A stretch of 15,812 nt of DNA from PALSA-660 sp036508075 (GTDB taxonomy: Bacteria; Actinomycetota; Coriobacteriia; Anaerosomatales; PALSA-660), in contig DATCIA010000039.1 in assembly GCA_036508075.1 (NCBI GenBank), positions 1-15,812 on the forward strand, read 5' to 3'. Made by a program: the position numbers and the translations under genes. Positions 1 to 5,735 of this stretch are shown piece by piece (position 1 is the first letter of the stretch; the number at the start of each line of letters is the position of its first letter). The notes under the pieces were generated by a model. It was not told the DNA's origin, searched no databases, and saw only the letters and a program-made list of their open reading frames with translations.

Positions 1-1
1 G

Positions 2-958
2 GAGACCGAGAAGTACGCGGCGCTCCAGAAGGTCGGCAGCATCAACGGCAAGGCTCCCGAGGACAATCGCAACCGCAAGGAGTTCAAGGACCTCACCCCC
101 ATCTACCCGGACGAGAAGTTCAAGATGGAGTGGAAGCCCGAAGCGATCACGACGCGCATCATCGACCTCGTGGCGCCGATCGGCAAAGGCCAGCGCGGGC
201 TGATCGTCTCGCCGCCGAAGGCCGGCAAGACCACGATCCTCAAGGACATCGCCGCTGCGATCCACGCGAACAACCCCGAGGTCTACCTCATGTGCCTGCT
301 CGTCGACGAGCGCCCCGAGGAAGTCACGGACATGGAGCGGTCGATCCACGGCGAGGTGCTCTCCTCGACGTTCGACATGCCGTCGGACAACCACATCCTG
401 GTCGCCGAGCTGTGCATCGAGCGCGCGAAGCGCCTGGTGGAGAGCGGCTACGACGTCGTGATCCTGCTCGACTCGATCACCCGTCTCGGCCGCGCGTACA
501 ACCTGGCCTCTCCCGCCTCCGGACGCATCCTGTCCGGTGGCGTCGACTCGACCGCGCTCTACCCGCCCAAGAAGTTCTTCGGCGCCGCGCGCAACATCGA
601 GTTCGGCGGCTCGCTCTCCATCATCGCCACCGCGCTCGTGGACACCGGTTCGAAGATGGACGAGGTGATCTTCGAGGAGTTCAAGGGCACCGGCAACATG
701 GAGCTCCGCCTCGATCGTCGCCTCGCGGACAAGCGCATCTTCCCGGCCATCGACGTCATCCAGTCGGGCACCCGCAAGGAAGAGCTGCTGCTCGATCCGG
801 TCGAGGCCCCGTACATCTGGAAGCTCCGGCGCGTTCTGCACTCGCTCGACTCGGCCGCGGCCATCGAGCTGCTCATCGGCAAGCTGAAGCAGACGAAGTC
901 CAACCGCGAGTTCCTCGCCGCGATCTCCAAGGTCCGCGGCAAGAACGGCGACGAGTAG
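2..958 (+). CDS. rho: Transcription termination factor Rho (5'-truncated)
   Basis: Hexameric RNA-dependent ATPase that translocates along nascent RNA and releases RNA polymerase. The frame is open from base 2, so the gene begins before the window; the first in-frame ATG (125) is internal. The visible 318 residues start at the end of the RNA-binding domain (LTPIYPDEKF) and cover the whole ATPase core: Walker A SPPKAGKTT (about 212-235), DERPEEVTDM, Walker B VVILLDSITR (455-484), Q-loop region GGVDSTALYPPKKFFGAARN, and R-loop/C-terminal GTGNMELRLDRRLADKRIFPAID and SGTRKEELLL. These match Rho almost residue for residue. Against the E. coli protein (about 419 aa), roughly 100 residues are missing, possibly more because actinobacterial Rho often has an N-terminal insertion. 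An intrinsic terminator follows 24 nt after the stop. No truncation or frameshift is visible within the window. Confidence 0.98.
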   Translation, partial: ETEKYAALQKVGSINGKAPEDNRNRKEFKDLTPIYPDEKFKMEWKPEAITTRIIDLVAPIGKGQRGLIVSPPKAGKTTILKDIAAAIHANNPEVYLMCLLVDERPEEVTDMERSIHGEVLSSTFDMPSDNHILVAELCIERAKRLVESGYDVVILLDSITRLGRAYNLASPASGRILSGGVDSTALYPPKKFFGAARNIEFGGSLSIIATALVDTGSKMDEVIFEEFKGTGNMELRLDRRLADKRIFPAIDVIQSGTRKEELLLDPVEAPYIWKLRRVLHSLDSAAAIELLIGKLKQTKSNREFLAAISKVRGKNGDE

Positions 959-982
959 GGCGCGCTCACGCTCGCAGCACTC

Positions 983-1011
983 GAAGGGCCCCGGGAGATC
1001 CGGGGCCCTTC
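983..1011 (+). terminator. Intrinsic-type terminator hairpin after rho
   Basis: A perfect 12-bp GC-rich stem (983-994 paired with 1000-1011, core AAGGGCCCCGG) with a 5-nt loop GAGAT lies 24 nt after the rho stop. The downstream tract CTGCAATT is only weakly U-rich, as is common in GC-rich genomes. The promoter of the next operon begins within 10 nt of it. Confidence 0.8.
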
Positions 1012-1016
1012 TGCAA

Positions 1017-1045
1017 TTGACCGATGGGATCGATGCGCTCATACT
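1017..1045 (+). promoter_or_regulatory. Predicted sigma70-type promoter of the toxin-antitoxin operon
   Basis: TTGACC (1017-1022, 5 of 6 to the -35 consensus) is separated by 17 nt from CATACT (1040-1045, 4 of 6 to the -10 consensus). Transcription would start near 1052, so the upstream ATG codons at 1052 and 1064 would lie at or just after the start site, supporting initiation at 1082. The -10 overlaps the operator-like repeats. Confidence 0.55.
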
Positions 1046-1071
1046 GACGGTATGAACGGCGGTATGAACGG
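1040..1071 (+). repeat. Operator-like repeat cluster before the antitoxin
   Basis: Two kinds of repeat overlap. An inverted repeat CATAC-tgacg-GTATG spans 1040-1054, and an exact 11-bp direct repeat GGTATGAACGG occurs at 1049-1059 and 1061-1071 with a 12-bp period. They cover the predicted -10 and start site. Ribbon-helix-helix antitoxins bind short repeated half-sites spaced about one helical turn and repress their own operon, so an autoregulatory operator is the natural reading (inference). Confidence 0.5.
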
Positions 1072-1081
1072 AGGATCTCAG

Positions 1082-1393
1082 ATGGTCGCGAAGGTCACCA
1101 TATCCTTGCCGGAGGAGCTGCTCGCCAGGTTGGATGCCGAGGCGGCCTCCGCGGGCGCGTCGCGCAGCTGGGTCGCCCAAGAGGCGATGGCACGCTACCT
1201 CGGGCAGACTTGGGAAGAGCGTGATGACGCGGACCGGCAGCGCAGGGCTGACGACCTGATGGAGCGCCTCCTCCACTTCGAGGACGGTCTCGAGATACGC
1301 GACGACAGACCGTCACTGGAGATACTCCGGGAGGTCAGGGCGACAGATGACTCGGCCCCGATGCGGGACATCCGTCGCAAGGACCGAAAGTGA
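1082..1393 (+). CDS. Ribbon-helix-helix (CopG-type) antitoxin, partner of VapC
   Basis: 103-aa predicted DNA-binding antitoxin. Residues 2-41 fit a ribbon-helix-helix domain: a beta strand AKVTISLP, helix EELLARLDAEAASAG, turn and second helix SRSWVAQEAMARYLG. The acidic, charged C-terminal part (about 45-103) would be the toxin-neutralising segment. The start is ATG 1082 because GGAGG (1070-1074) sits 7 nt upstream; the in-frame ATG codons at 1052 and 1064 lack a Shine-Dalgarno sequence and coincide with the predicted transcription start. The stop overlaps the toxin's GTG start (GTGA, 1390-1393), so the two are translationally coupled. Codon use includes ATA three times, AGA, AGG and ACA, unlike the neighbouring backbone genes, which suggests acquisition by transfer. 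The RHH fold is clear; pairing with VapC is inferred from position. Confidence 0.85.
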   Translation: MVAKVTISLPEELLARLDAEAASAGASRSWVAQEAMARYLGQTWEERDDADRQRRADDLMERLLHFEDGLEIRDDRPSLEILREVRATDDSAPMRDIRRKDRK

Positions 1394-1791
1394 AGCGAAG
1401 CCTGGTGCTCGATGCGTCGGTGGGCGTCAAGTGGTTCCGGGCCGAGCCCGGGTCCGTCGAGGCGCGACAGATCCTGCAGGACGCGACGCGAGGGCGGATC
1501 CGCGCAGTCGTGCCGACGCACTTTGCCCACGAGGTGCTCTCGGTGGTGGAGCGCCGGGGAGGAGGCGCTGCACGCGTGGTCGCGGCGTGGGGTGTCATCA
1601 GCGACTCGGGCGTCGACATCGTCCCGCTCACCGACGAGGTCGTGCGCGAGGCCGCGGTCCAGTGCGAGCGCCTCGAGTGCTCGTTCTACGATGCGCTGGC
1701 TCCGGCGGTGGCCTCCCTACTCGGTGCCACGCTGGTGAGCGCCGACTTCAAGGCGCACGCGCTGTATCCCCGTGTCGAACTGATCGGCTAG
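1390..1791 (+). CDS. vapC: PIN-domain ribonuclease toxin (VapC family)
   Basis: 133-aa PIN-domain protein, the expected size for VapC toxins, which are Mg2+-dependent endoribonucleases usually cutting tRNA or rRNA. The four acidic active-site residues are in the expected places: D8 in LVLDASVGVKWF, E48 in HFAHEVLSV, D101 in CSFYDALAPAVA and D119 in LVSADFKA. All are present, so the enzyme looks intact. Translation starts at GTG 1390, overlapping the antitoxin stop by 3 bases (4-nt GTGA overlap). A hairpin follows 15 nt after the stop. The target RNA cannot be told from the sequence. VapC-like PIN proteins are the only good fit; a non-toxin PIN nuclease is a remote alternative given the RHH partner. 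Confidence 0.9.
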   Translation: MKRSLVLDASVGVKWFRAEPGSVEARQILQDATRGRIRAVVPTHFAHEVLSVVERRGGGAARVVAAWGVISDSGVDIVPLTDEVVREAAVQCERLECSFYDALAPAVASLLGATLVSADFKAHALYPRVELIG

Positions 1792-1806
1792 CTAGGCCAG
1801 CGACGA

Positions 1807-1836
1807 GACTGGCCCCGGATCGCTCCGAGGCCAGTC
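1807..1836. terminator. Hairpin between the convergent vapC and helicase genes
   Basis: GACTGGCC (1807-1814) pairs with GGCCAGTC (1829-1836), and inside it CGGA (1816-1819) pairs with TCCG (1824-1827) around the loop TCGC; one C/A mismatch interrupts a 12-bp stem. It lies between two converging genes and could end transcription from both sides. Neither flank has a T tract, so its strength as an intrinsic terminator is uncertain. Confidence 0.55.
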
Positions 1837-1858
1837 GCGTACGTGGATGAGGCGTGCG

Positions 1859-3127
1859 CTACGAGCGCTGGCCGCGGTATCCGCCCGAACCGCTCGCGCG
1901 GCCCTGGCCGCCGTTGCGGCCGACCCTGCGCTTGCCCGCCGCCGGCTTCGGCTGCTGCTTGGGCGCCATCGGGTTGCGCGCGGGGTCCGGCACGACGCGG
2001 CTCTCGTCGTAACGGAAGCCCACTGCGTCTTCGCCGGCGGTGATGACCGCGCCGATCGTCTTCTCGATGTCGCGGAGGTTGTCGTGCTCCTCCGGAGCGA
2101 GGAGGGTGTACGCCGAGCCCGATTTGCCGGCGCGGGCGGTCCGCCCGATCCGGTGGACGTAGTCCTCGGGGACGTTGGGGAGGTCGTAGTTGATGACGTG
2201 GGTGATGCCCTCCACGTCGATGCCGCGGGCCACGATGTCCGTCGCGACCAGGACGCGGCACGAGCCGCGCTTGAAGTCGCTCAGGGCGCGGACGCGCTGC
2301 GACTGCGAGCGGTTGCCGTGGATGGCGGCGCTGCGGACGCCGGCGCGCTCGAGCGAGTGCGCGACGCGGTCGGCGCGATGCTTGGTGCGGGTGAAGACCA
2401 GGACACGCTCGAGCCGGTGCTCCTCGATCATGTGGATGAGCAGGTCGCTCTTCTGGGTGCCGACGACGGGGAACAGGCGCTGCTCGATCGCTTCGATCGG
2501 GGTCGCGGGCGGTGCCACGTCGATGCGCGCCGGGTTGTCCAGCGTGTCACCGACGACGCGCAGGACCTCGGGCGTGATGGTCGCCGAGAACAGCAGCGTC
2601 TGGCGGATCGGCGGGAGCAGGGCGAGGATGCGCTTCACGTCGGGCCAGAAGCCCTGGTCGAGCATGCGGTCGGCCTCGTCGAGGACGAGGACCTCCACGC
2701 GGCTGAGGTCGACGTGGCGGCTGCCCGCCAGGTCCAGCAGGCGGCCGGGCGTGGCGATCAGCATGTCGACGCCGTGCTGCAGCGCACGGCGCTGCGGCTC
2801 GTAGCCGACGCCGCCGTAGACGCATGCGACGCGGTGACGGGTCGACTTCGAGGCGGTCTTGGCGACCTCCTCGATCTGCAGTGCGAGTTCGCGCGTCGGG
2901 GTGACGACGAGGCAGGCGATGGCGCCCTTGCGCGGGGTGATGCGCTGGAGGGTGGGGAGGACGAACGCCGCGGTCTTACCGGTGCCCGTCTGGGCGCAGC
3001 CCACGACGTCGCGGCCTGCCAGGACGAGCGGGATGGCGCCGGACTGGATGGGGGTCGGCTCGGCGTAGCCCATCGACGCGACGGCCTGCATGAGGCGTGC
3101 GTCGAGACCCAGGTTGTCGAAACTCAA
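1859..3127 (-). CDS. DEAD-box ATP-dependent RNA helicase (RhlE-like)
   Basis: 422-aa RNA helicase with all core motifs in order: Q-motif region PTPIQ (24-28), motif I AQTGTGKT (45-52), Ia PTREL (77-81), GG (105-106), Ib TPGR (126-129), II DEAD (150-153), III SAT (181-183), V ATDIVARGID (295-304) and VI HRIGRTARAG (325-334). The C-terminus (about 385-422) is a basic, Gly/Arg/Gln-rich tail typical of the RhlE/CsdA group, helping RNA binding in ribosome assembly or cold adaptation. The start is TTG (complement of 3125-3127): GAAGGAG lies 8 nt upstream on the minus strand, and no ATG with a ribosome site is near. It is the only minus-strand gene, convergent with vapC and divergent from rpmE. RhlE-type assignment is by overall similarity; the exact subfamily is uncertain. 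Confidence 0.95.
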   Translation of the reverse strand: MSFDNLGLDARLMQAVASMGYAEPTPIQSGAIPLVLAGRDVVGCAQTGTGKTAAFVLPTLQRITPRKGAIACLVVTPTRELALQIEEVAKTASKSTRHRVACVYGGVGYEPQRRALQHGVDMLIATPGRLLDLAGSRHVDLSRVEVLVLDEADRMLDQGFWPDVKRILALLPPIRQTLLFSATITPEVLRVVGDTLDNPARIDVAPPATPIEAIEQRLFPVVGTQKSDLLIHMIEEHRLERVLVFTRTKHRADRVAHSLERAGVRSAAIHGNRSQSQRVRALSDFKRGSCRVLVATDIVARGIDVEGITHVINYDLPNVPEDYVHRIGRTARAGKSGSAYTLLAPEEHDNLRDIEKTIGAVITAGEDAVGFRYDESRVVPDPARNPMAPKQQPKPAAGKRRVGRNGGQGRASGSGGYRGQRS

Positions 3128-3264
3128 ATGAAGTTCTCCTTCGTGGCGCGGTCCTTTGCGGGCGGCGCGTGTGGCAGACGCGATTCGATCCGTCAGCCAA
3201 CCGAAGGTGAGTGAGGAACGACCGGGTCTTGGGTGGTCTCACGCGCCGGGTCGTCGACGCGCGT
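3128..3264 (-). other. Predicted long 5' leader of the helicase mRNA
   Basis: If transcription starts about 7 nt after the predicted -10, the helicase mRNA has a leader of about 137 nt. Its first bases can fold into a hairpin: ACGCGC at 3241-3246 pairs with GCGCGT at 3259-3264, loop 12 nt. No known riboswitch was recognised. Most of the otherwise gene-free stretch 3128-3455 is this leader plus the two divergent promoters. Confidence 0.4.
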
Positions 3265-3270
3265 CGGGGC

Positions 3271-3300
3271 AGTATAGCCGCTGAGCGGCGGAAACGCGAA
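3271..3300 (-). promoter_or_regulatory. Predicted promoter of the helicase gene
   Basis: On the minus strand, TATACT (complement of 3271-3276) is a good -10 (5 of 6). Eighteen nt upstream, TTCGCG (complement of 3295-3300) is a weak -35 (3 of 6). Transcription would start near 3264. Confidence 0.45.
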
Positions 3301-3363
3301 TCGCAGGGGTCGGATCCGCGGTGCGGCGCAGGTCGCGGGGCCTCCGCCGCGCGTTCTTGGGGT

Positions 3364-3393
3364 TTGCCGCGCGTGCACCCCGCGTGCTACTAT
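3364..3393 (+). promoter_or_regulatory. Predicted extended -10 promoter of rpmE
   Basis: TTGCCG (3364-3369) and TACTAT (3388-3393) are separated by 18 nt, and the -10 is preceded by TGC, giving an extended -10 element TGCTACTAT. Transcription would start near 3400, leaving a leader of about 56 nt before rpmE. It lies back to back with the helicase promoter. Confidence 0.6.
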
Positions 3394-3455
3394 CCTCCGG
3401 CTGTCCCGCGCCCGGTCGGAAACCGTGCGCACCCTTGACCCGGAGGTAGATACAC

Positions 3456-3890
3456 ATGCGTGAAGGCATCCATCCCGATTACGTCGAGGCCACGGTGCAC
3501 TGCTCCTGTGGCAACGAGTTCGTCACCCGCTCCACCTCACCGACGCTGCGCATCGAGCTCTGCGACCTCTGCCACCCGTTCTACACGGGCCAGCAGAAGT
3601 TCGTCGACACCGGTGGCCGCGTCCAGCGCTTCGCGGATAAGTTCGGCGCATCGGCGGAGACCGTCGTGCAGAAGGAGGCGGCGGCCAAGGAGGCTCGTCG
3701 TGTCGCTCACGAGGAGTCGGTCATCGTCGCCCGTCAGGCCCGCGAGATCCGCGAGCGTGCCGAGGCCGAAGAGGCCGAGAAGGCCGCTGCCCGCGCCCCG
3801 AAGGCCGTCGTCGAAGAGGCCGTTGCTGACGAGGCCGTCGTCGAGGAGGCCCCCGTCGAGGAGGCCGTCACCGAGGACGCAGCCGAGTAG
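3456..3890 (+). CDS. rpmE: 50S ribosomal protein L31 with long acidic C-terminal extension
   Basis: Large-subunit ribosomal protein bL31, which contacts the 30S head and helps bridge the subunits. Residues 1-64 are a complete zinc-binding (C+) L31: MREGIHPDYVEATVHCSCGN, then CDLCHPFYTGQQKFVDTGGRVQRF, with cysteines at 16, 18, 36 and 39. L31 is normally about 70 aa; this one has 144. The extra part is an Ala/Glu/Arg-rich likely helical stretch (about 68-114) followed by five imperfect VVEEA-type repeats (118-142). The ATG at 3456 has GGAGG 9 nt upstream. Codon use in the tail matches the rest of the gene and no stop or frameshift separates the parts, so the tail appears to be real protein. The zinc-type form suggests zinc-dependent turnover, but no Zur site was seen. 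Confidence 0.96.
   Translation: MREGIHPDYVEATVHCSCGNEFVTRSTSPTLRIELCDLCHPFYTGQQKFVDTGGRVQRFADKFGASAETVVQKEAAAKEARRVAHEESVIVARQAREIRERAEAEEAEKAAARAPKAVVEEAVADEAVVEEAPVEEAVTEDAAE
3807..3881 (+). repeat. Five imperfect 15-bp tandem repeats in the rpmE tail
   Basis: Five consecutive 15-bp units encode VVEEA, VADEA, VVEEA, PVEEA and VTEDA. Units 1, 3 and 4 are almost identical in DNA (GTCGTCGAAGAGGCC type). Such an in-frame array could change length by slippage without breaking the frame. Confidence 0.8.
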
Positions 3891-3911
3891 CACGTTCCAC
3901 TCGAACGCTAT

Positions 3912-3949
3912 GATGGGAGACGGGACCGCTCAAGGTCTCGTCTCCCATC
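3912..3949 (+). terminator. Long hairpin between rpmE and thyX
   Basis: GATGGGAGACG (3912-3922) pairs with CGTCTCCCATC (3939-3949), extended inward by GGACC (3923-3927) with GGTCT (3934-3938): a 16-bp stem with one G-U pair and a 6-nt loop. It begins 21 nt after the rpmE stop and ends just before thyX. No U tract follows, so it may be a terminator, an mRNA-stabilising end, or a leader structure of thyX. A -10-like TATGAT (3909-3914) overlaps its 5' edge, without a good -35. Confidence 0.6.
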
Positions 3950-3965
3950 TCGTATGAAGGCACAG

Positions 3966-4655
3966 ATGACCATGGACGTCCGGCTGCTCTACCACACTCC
4001 CGACCCGCAGCGCGCGATCGCCGCGTCGGCGCGGCTGTGCTACTCCCCGGTCGGGGCGGCCGAACTGCTCGAGCACATGACCGACGAAGCCGTGCACCGG
4101 GTGCTCAAGACGGTCATCTCCTCCGGTCACACCTCCACCCTGGAGCACGCGAGCTACACGTTCGCGATCGACGGGGTGTCGCGCGCGATGACCCACCAAC
4201 TGGTACGCCACCGCCTGGCGAGCTACAACCAGCAGTCGCAGCGCTACGTCGCCTACGACAGCGAGCCGGTCTTCGTCGTGCCGCCGTCCATCGCCGCTGA
4301 CCAGGTGACCCGCGCCGCCTTCGATGACGCGTGCGCCGCGGCCTTCGAGGCGTATCGCGCGCAGCTCGACGCCGGAGTGCCGGCGGAGGACGCCCGGTAC
4401 CTGCTCCCCAACGCCATGGAGACCAAGATCGTCGTCACCATGAACGTTCGCGAGCTGCTCCACTTCTTCGAACTCAGGTGTTGCAGGCGCGCCCAGTGGG
4501 AGATCCGCGAGGTCGCTTTGGCGATGCTCGCCCTGGCCGAGCCCACGGCGCCCTACATCTTCATGGACGCCGGCGCGTCGTGCCGCCGCGGCCCGTGTGG
4601 CGAAGGCAAGATGACGTGCGGAGACCCCTACCCGAAGGCGCCCAAACGTGACTGA
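3966..4655 (+). CDS. thyX: FAD-dependent thymidylate synthase ThyX
   Basis: Flavoenzyme making dTMP from dUMP, using methylene-tetrahydrofolate as carbon donor and NADPH as reductant, and releasing tetrahydrofolate. The ThyX signature RHRxxSxNxxSxR is exact (RHRLASYNQQSQR, residues 81-93 of the 229-aa form). The conserved RCCRRAQWEIREVA segment follows at about 171-184. The Cys-bearing C-terminus ASCRRGPCGEGKMTC holds three further cysteines. The start is uncertain among in-frame ATG codons 3954, 3966 and 3972: AGG at 3958-3960 gives 5 nt to 3966 and 11 nt to 3972, while 3954 has no ribosome site because the hairpin lies just upstream. The 3' end overlaps the next gene by 8 nt. ThyX usually means the genome lacks ThyA; dCMP deaminase and GlyA nearby feed the same reaction. 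Confidence 0.97.
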   Translation: MTMDVRLLYHTPDPQRAIAASARLCYSPVGAAELLEHMTDEAVHRVLKTVISSGHTSTLEHASYTFAIDGVSRAMTHQLVRHRLASYNQQSQRYVAYDSEPVFVVPPSIAADQVTRAAFDDACAAAFEAYRAQLDAGVPAEDARYLLPNAMETKIVVTMNVRELLHFFELRCCRRAQWEIREVALAMLALAEPTAPYIFMDAGASCRRGPCGEGKMTCGDPYPKAPKRD

Positions 4656-5721
4656 CGAGACCGCAACGCCTATCGACGCCGAGCCGATCGAACTCGCCGA
4701 GCCGATCGAGGTCCCCGACGCTCCCGCCGAACCGGAGCTCGACGAGGCCGAGATCGAGCGCAGGTTCTCCGCGCCCGTGGCGCACACGCACATCGGCGGC
4801 CAGGCGCTCATCGAGGGCATCATGATGCGCGGCAAGACCGCGTGGGCCGTTGCCGTTCGCACGTCGGACGGCTCGATCCACCTCGAGGAGCACGACCTGC
4901 CGCCGAAGAACCGTCGCGGCTGGCGCGTGTGGCCGGTCGCCCGCGGCGTCTGGGCGATGTACGAGACCCTCGCACTCTCCCTCAAGGCGTTCGGCGTCGC
5001 GGCGTCCCTCGCCGGCGCGACCGAGGAGGAGCAGCTCACCCCGACCGAGATCGGCTGGACGATGGTGATCGGCGTCGTGCTGTCGGTCGTGGCGTTCATC
5101 ATCGCGCCCGCGCTGCTCACCAACCTCGTCACGAGCTCGGTGACGCACCCGTATCTGTGGAACATCGTCGACGGGATCCTGCGACTGGCCGTCTTCCTCG
5201 CCTACATCTGGGGTGTCGGCTTCATGCCCGACATCCGCCGTGTCTTCGCGTACCACGGCGCCGAGCACAAGTCGATCCACGCGTTCGAGCACGGCATCCC
5301 GCTGCAGGCGCGCTACATCCAGCGCTACGAGACGCTTCACGTCCGGTGTGGCACGGCGTTCCTACTCATGGTGATGCTCGTCTCGATCGCGGTGTTCTCA
5401 CTGCTCCCGGGCAAGGTCGTCATGGGTTGGTGGGGCATCGCCGCTCCCGCCGCGATCATCGCTTTCAACATCATCAGCCGCATCGTGCTGCTGCCGGTCG
5501 TGGCCGGACTGGCCTACGAGATCACCGTCAAGTGGGCGGGCAGCCACTCCGAGAACCCGTTCGTGAAGGTGCTGCTGTGGCCGGGCATGCAGCTGCAGCG
5601 CCTGACCACCCGCGAGCCGGACGACGGCATGGTCGAAGTGGCGGTTGCGGCGCTCCTGGCCGTGGCCGCGCGCGACGCCCGGGCCGAGGTGCAGACCGGC
5701 GCCGCGCCCGCCATCAGCTAA
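4648..5721 (+). CDS. DUF1385 (YqhQ-family) membrane protein
   Basis: 357-aa member of the DUF1385/YqhQ family, whose biochemical role is not established; it is sometimes listed as a predicted metal-dependent enzyme. Family hallmarks are HIGGQALIEGIMMRG (48-62), YHGAEHKSI (202-210), HVRCGTAFLL (231-240) and QRLTTREPDD (317-326). Four hydrophobic segments are predicted at about 136-163, 171-196, 235-253 and 264-288; the first 45 residues are acidic and proline-rich. Start is GTG 4648, which overlaps thyX by 8 nt; GAAGG (4634-4638) lies 9 nt upstream. Linkage to prfA and rpmE is conserved in Gram-positive genomes, which hints at a link with translation or the cell envelope but does not define a function. 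Two consecutive HxxEH motifs are noted separately. Confidence 0.92.
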   Translation: MTDETATPIDAEPIELAEPIEVPDAPAEPELDEAEIERRFSAPVAHTHIGGQALIEGIMMRGKTAWAVAVRTSDGSIHLEEHDLPPKNRRGWRVWPVARGVWAMYETLALSLKAFGVAASLAGATEEEQLTPTEIGWTMVIGVVLSVVAFIIAPALLTNLVTSSVTHPYLWNIVDGILRLAVFLAYIWGVGFMPDIRRVFAYHGAEHKSIHAFEHGIPLQARYIQRYETLHVRCGTAFLLMVMLVSIAVFSLLPGKVVMGWWGIAAPAAIIAFNIISRIVLLPVVAGLAYEITVKWAGSHSENPFVKVLLWPGMQLQRLTTREPDDGMVEVAVAALLAVAARDARAEVQTGAAPAIS

Positions 5722-5735
5722 GAAGGAACCCCACC

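Noticed and set aside
1052..1081. Earlier start for the antitoxin at ATG 1052
   Set aside because: It lies at the predicted transcription start and within the operator repeats, with no Shine-Dalgarno sequence; ATG 1082 has GGAGG at 7 nt.
1847..3214. A 455-codon + strand frame opposite the helicase
   Set aside because: It is a mirror of the helicase coding sequence with low-complexity Ala/Arg/Asp content, while the minus strand carries every DEAD-box motif.
3128..3455. Riboswitch or small RNA in the helicase-rpmE intergenic region
   Set aside because: No known riboswitch core or tRNA-like fold was recognised; the region is explained by two divergent promoters and their leaders.
3954..3965. 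ThyX start at ATG 3954
   Set aside because: The bases just upstream are the 3' arm of a 16-bp hairpin and hold no ribosome site; the extra residues MKAQ are not part of the ThyX fold.
4842..5735. Upstream extension of the prfA frame (653-codon ORF)
   Set aside because: The first 298 codons lie in another frame of the DUF1385 gene and are Arg/His/Pro-rich shadow; RF1 homology and a good ribosome site begin at 5736.
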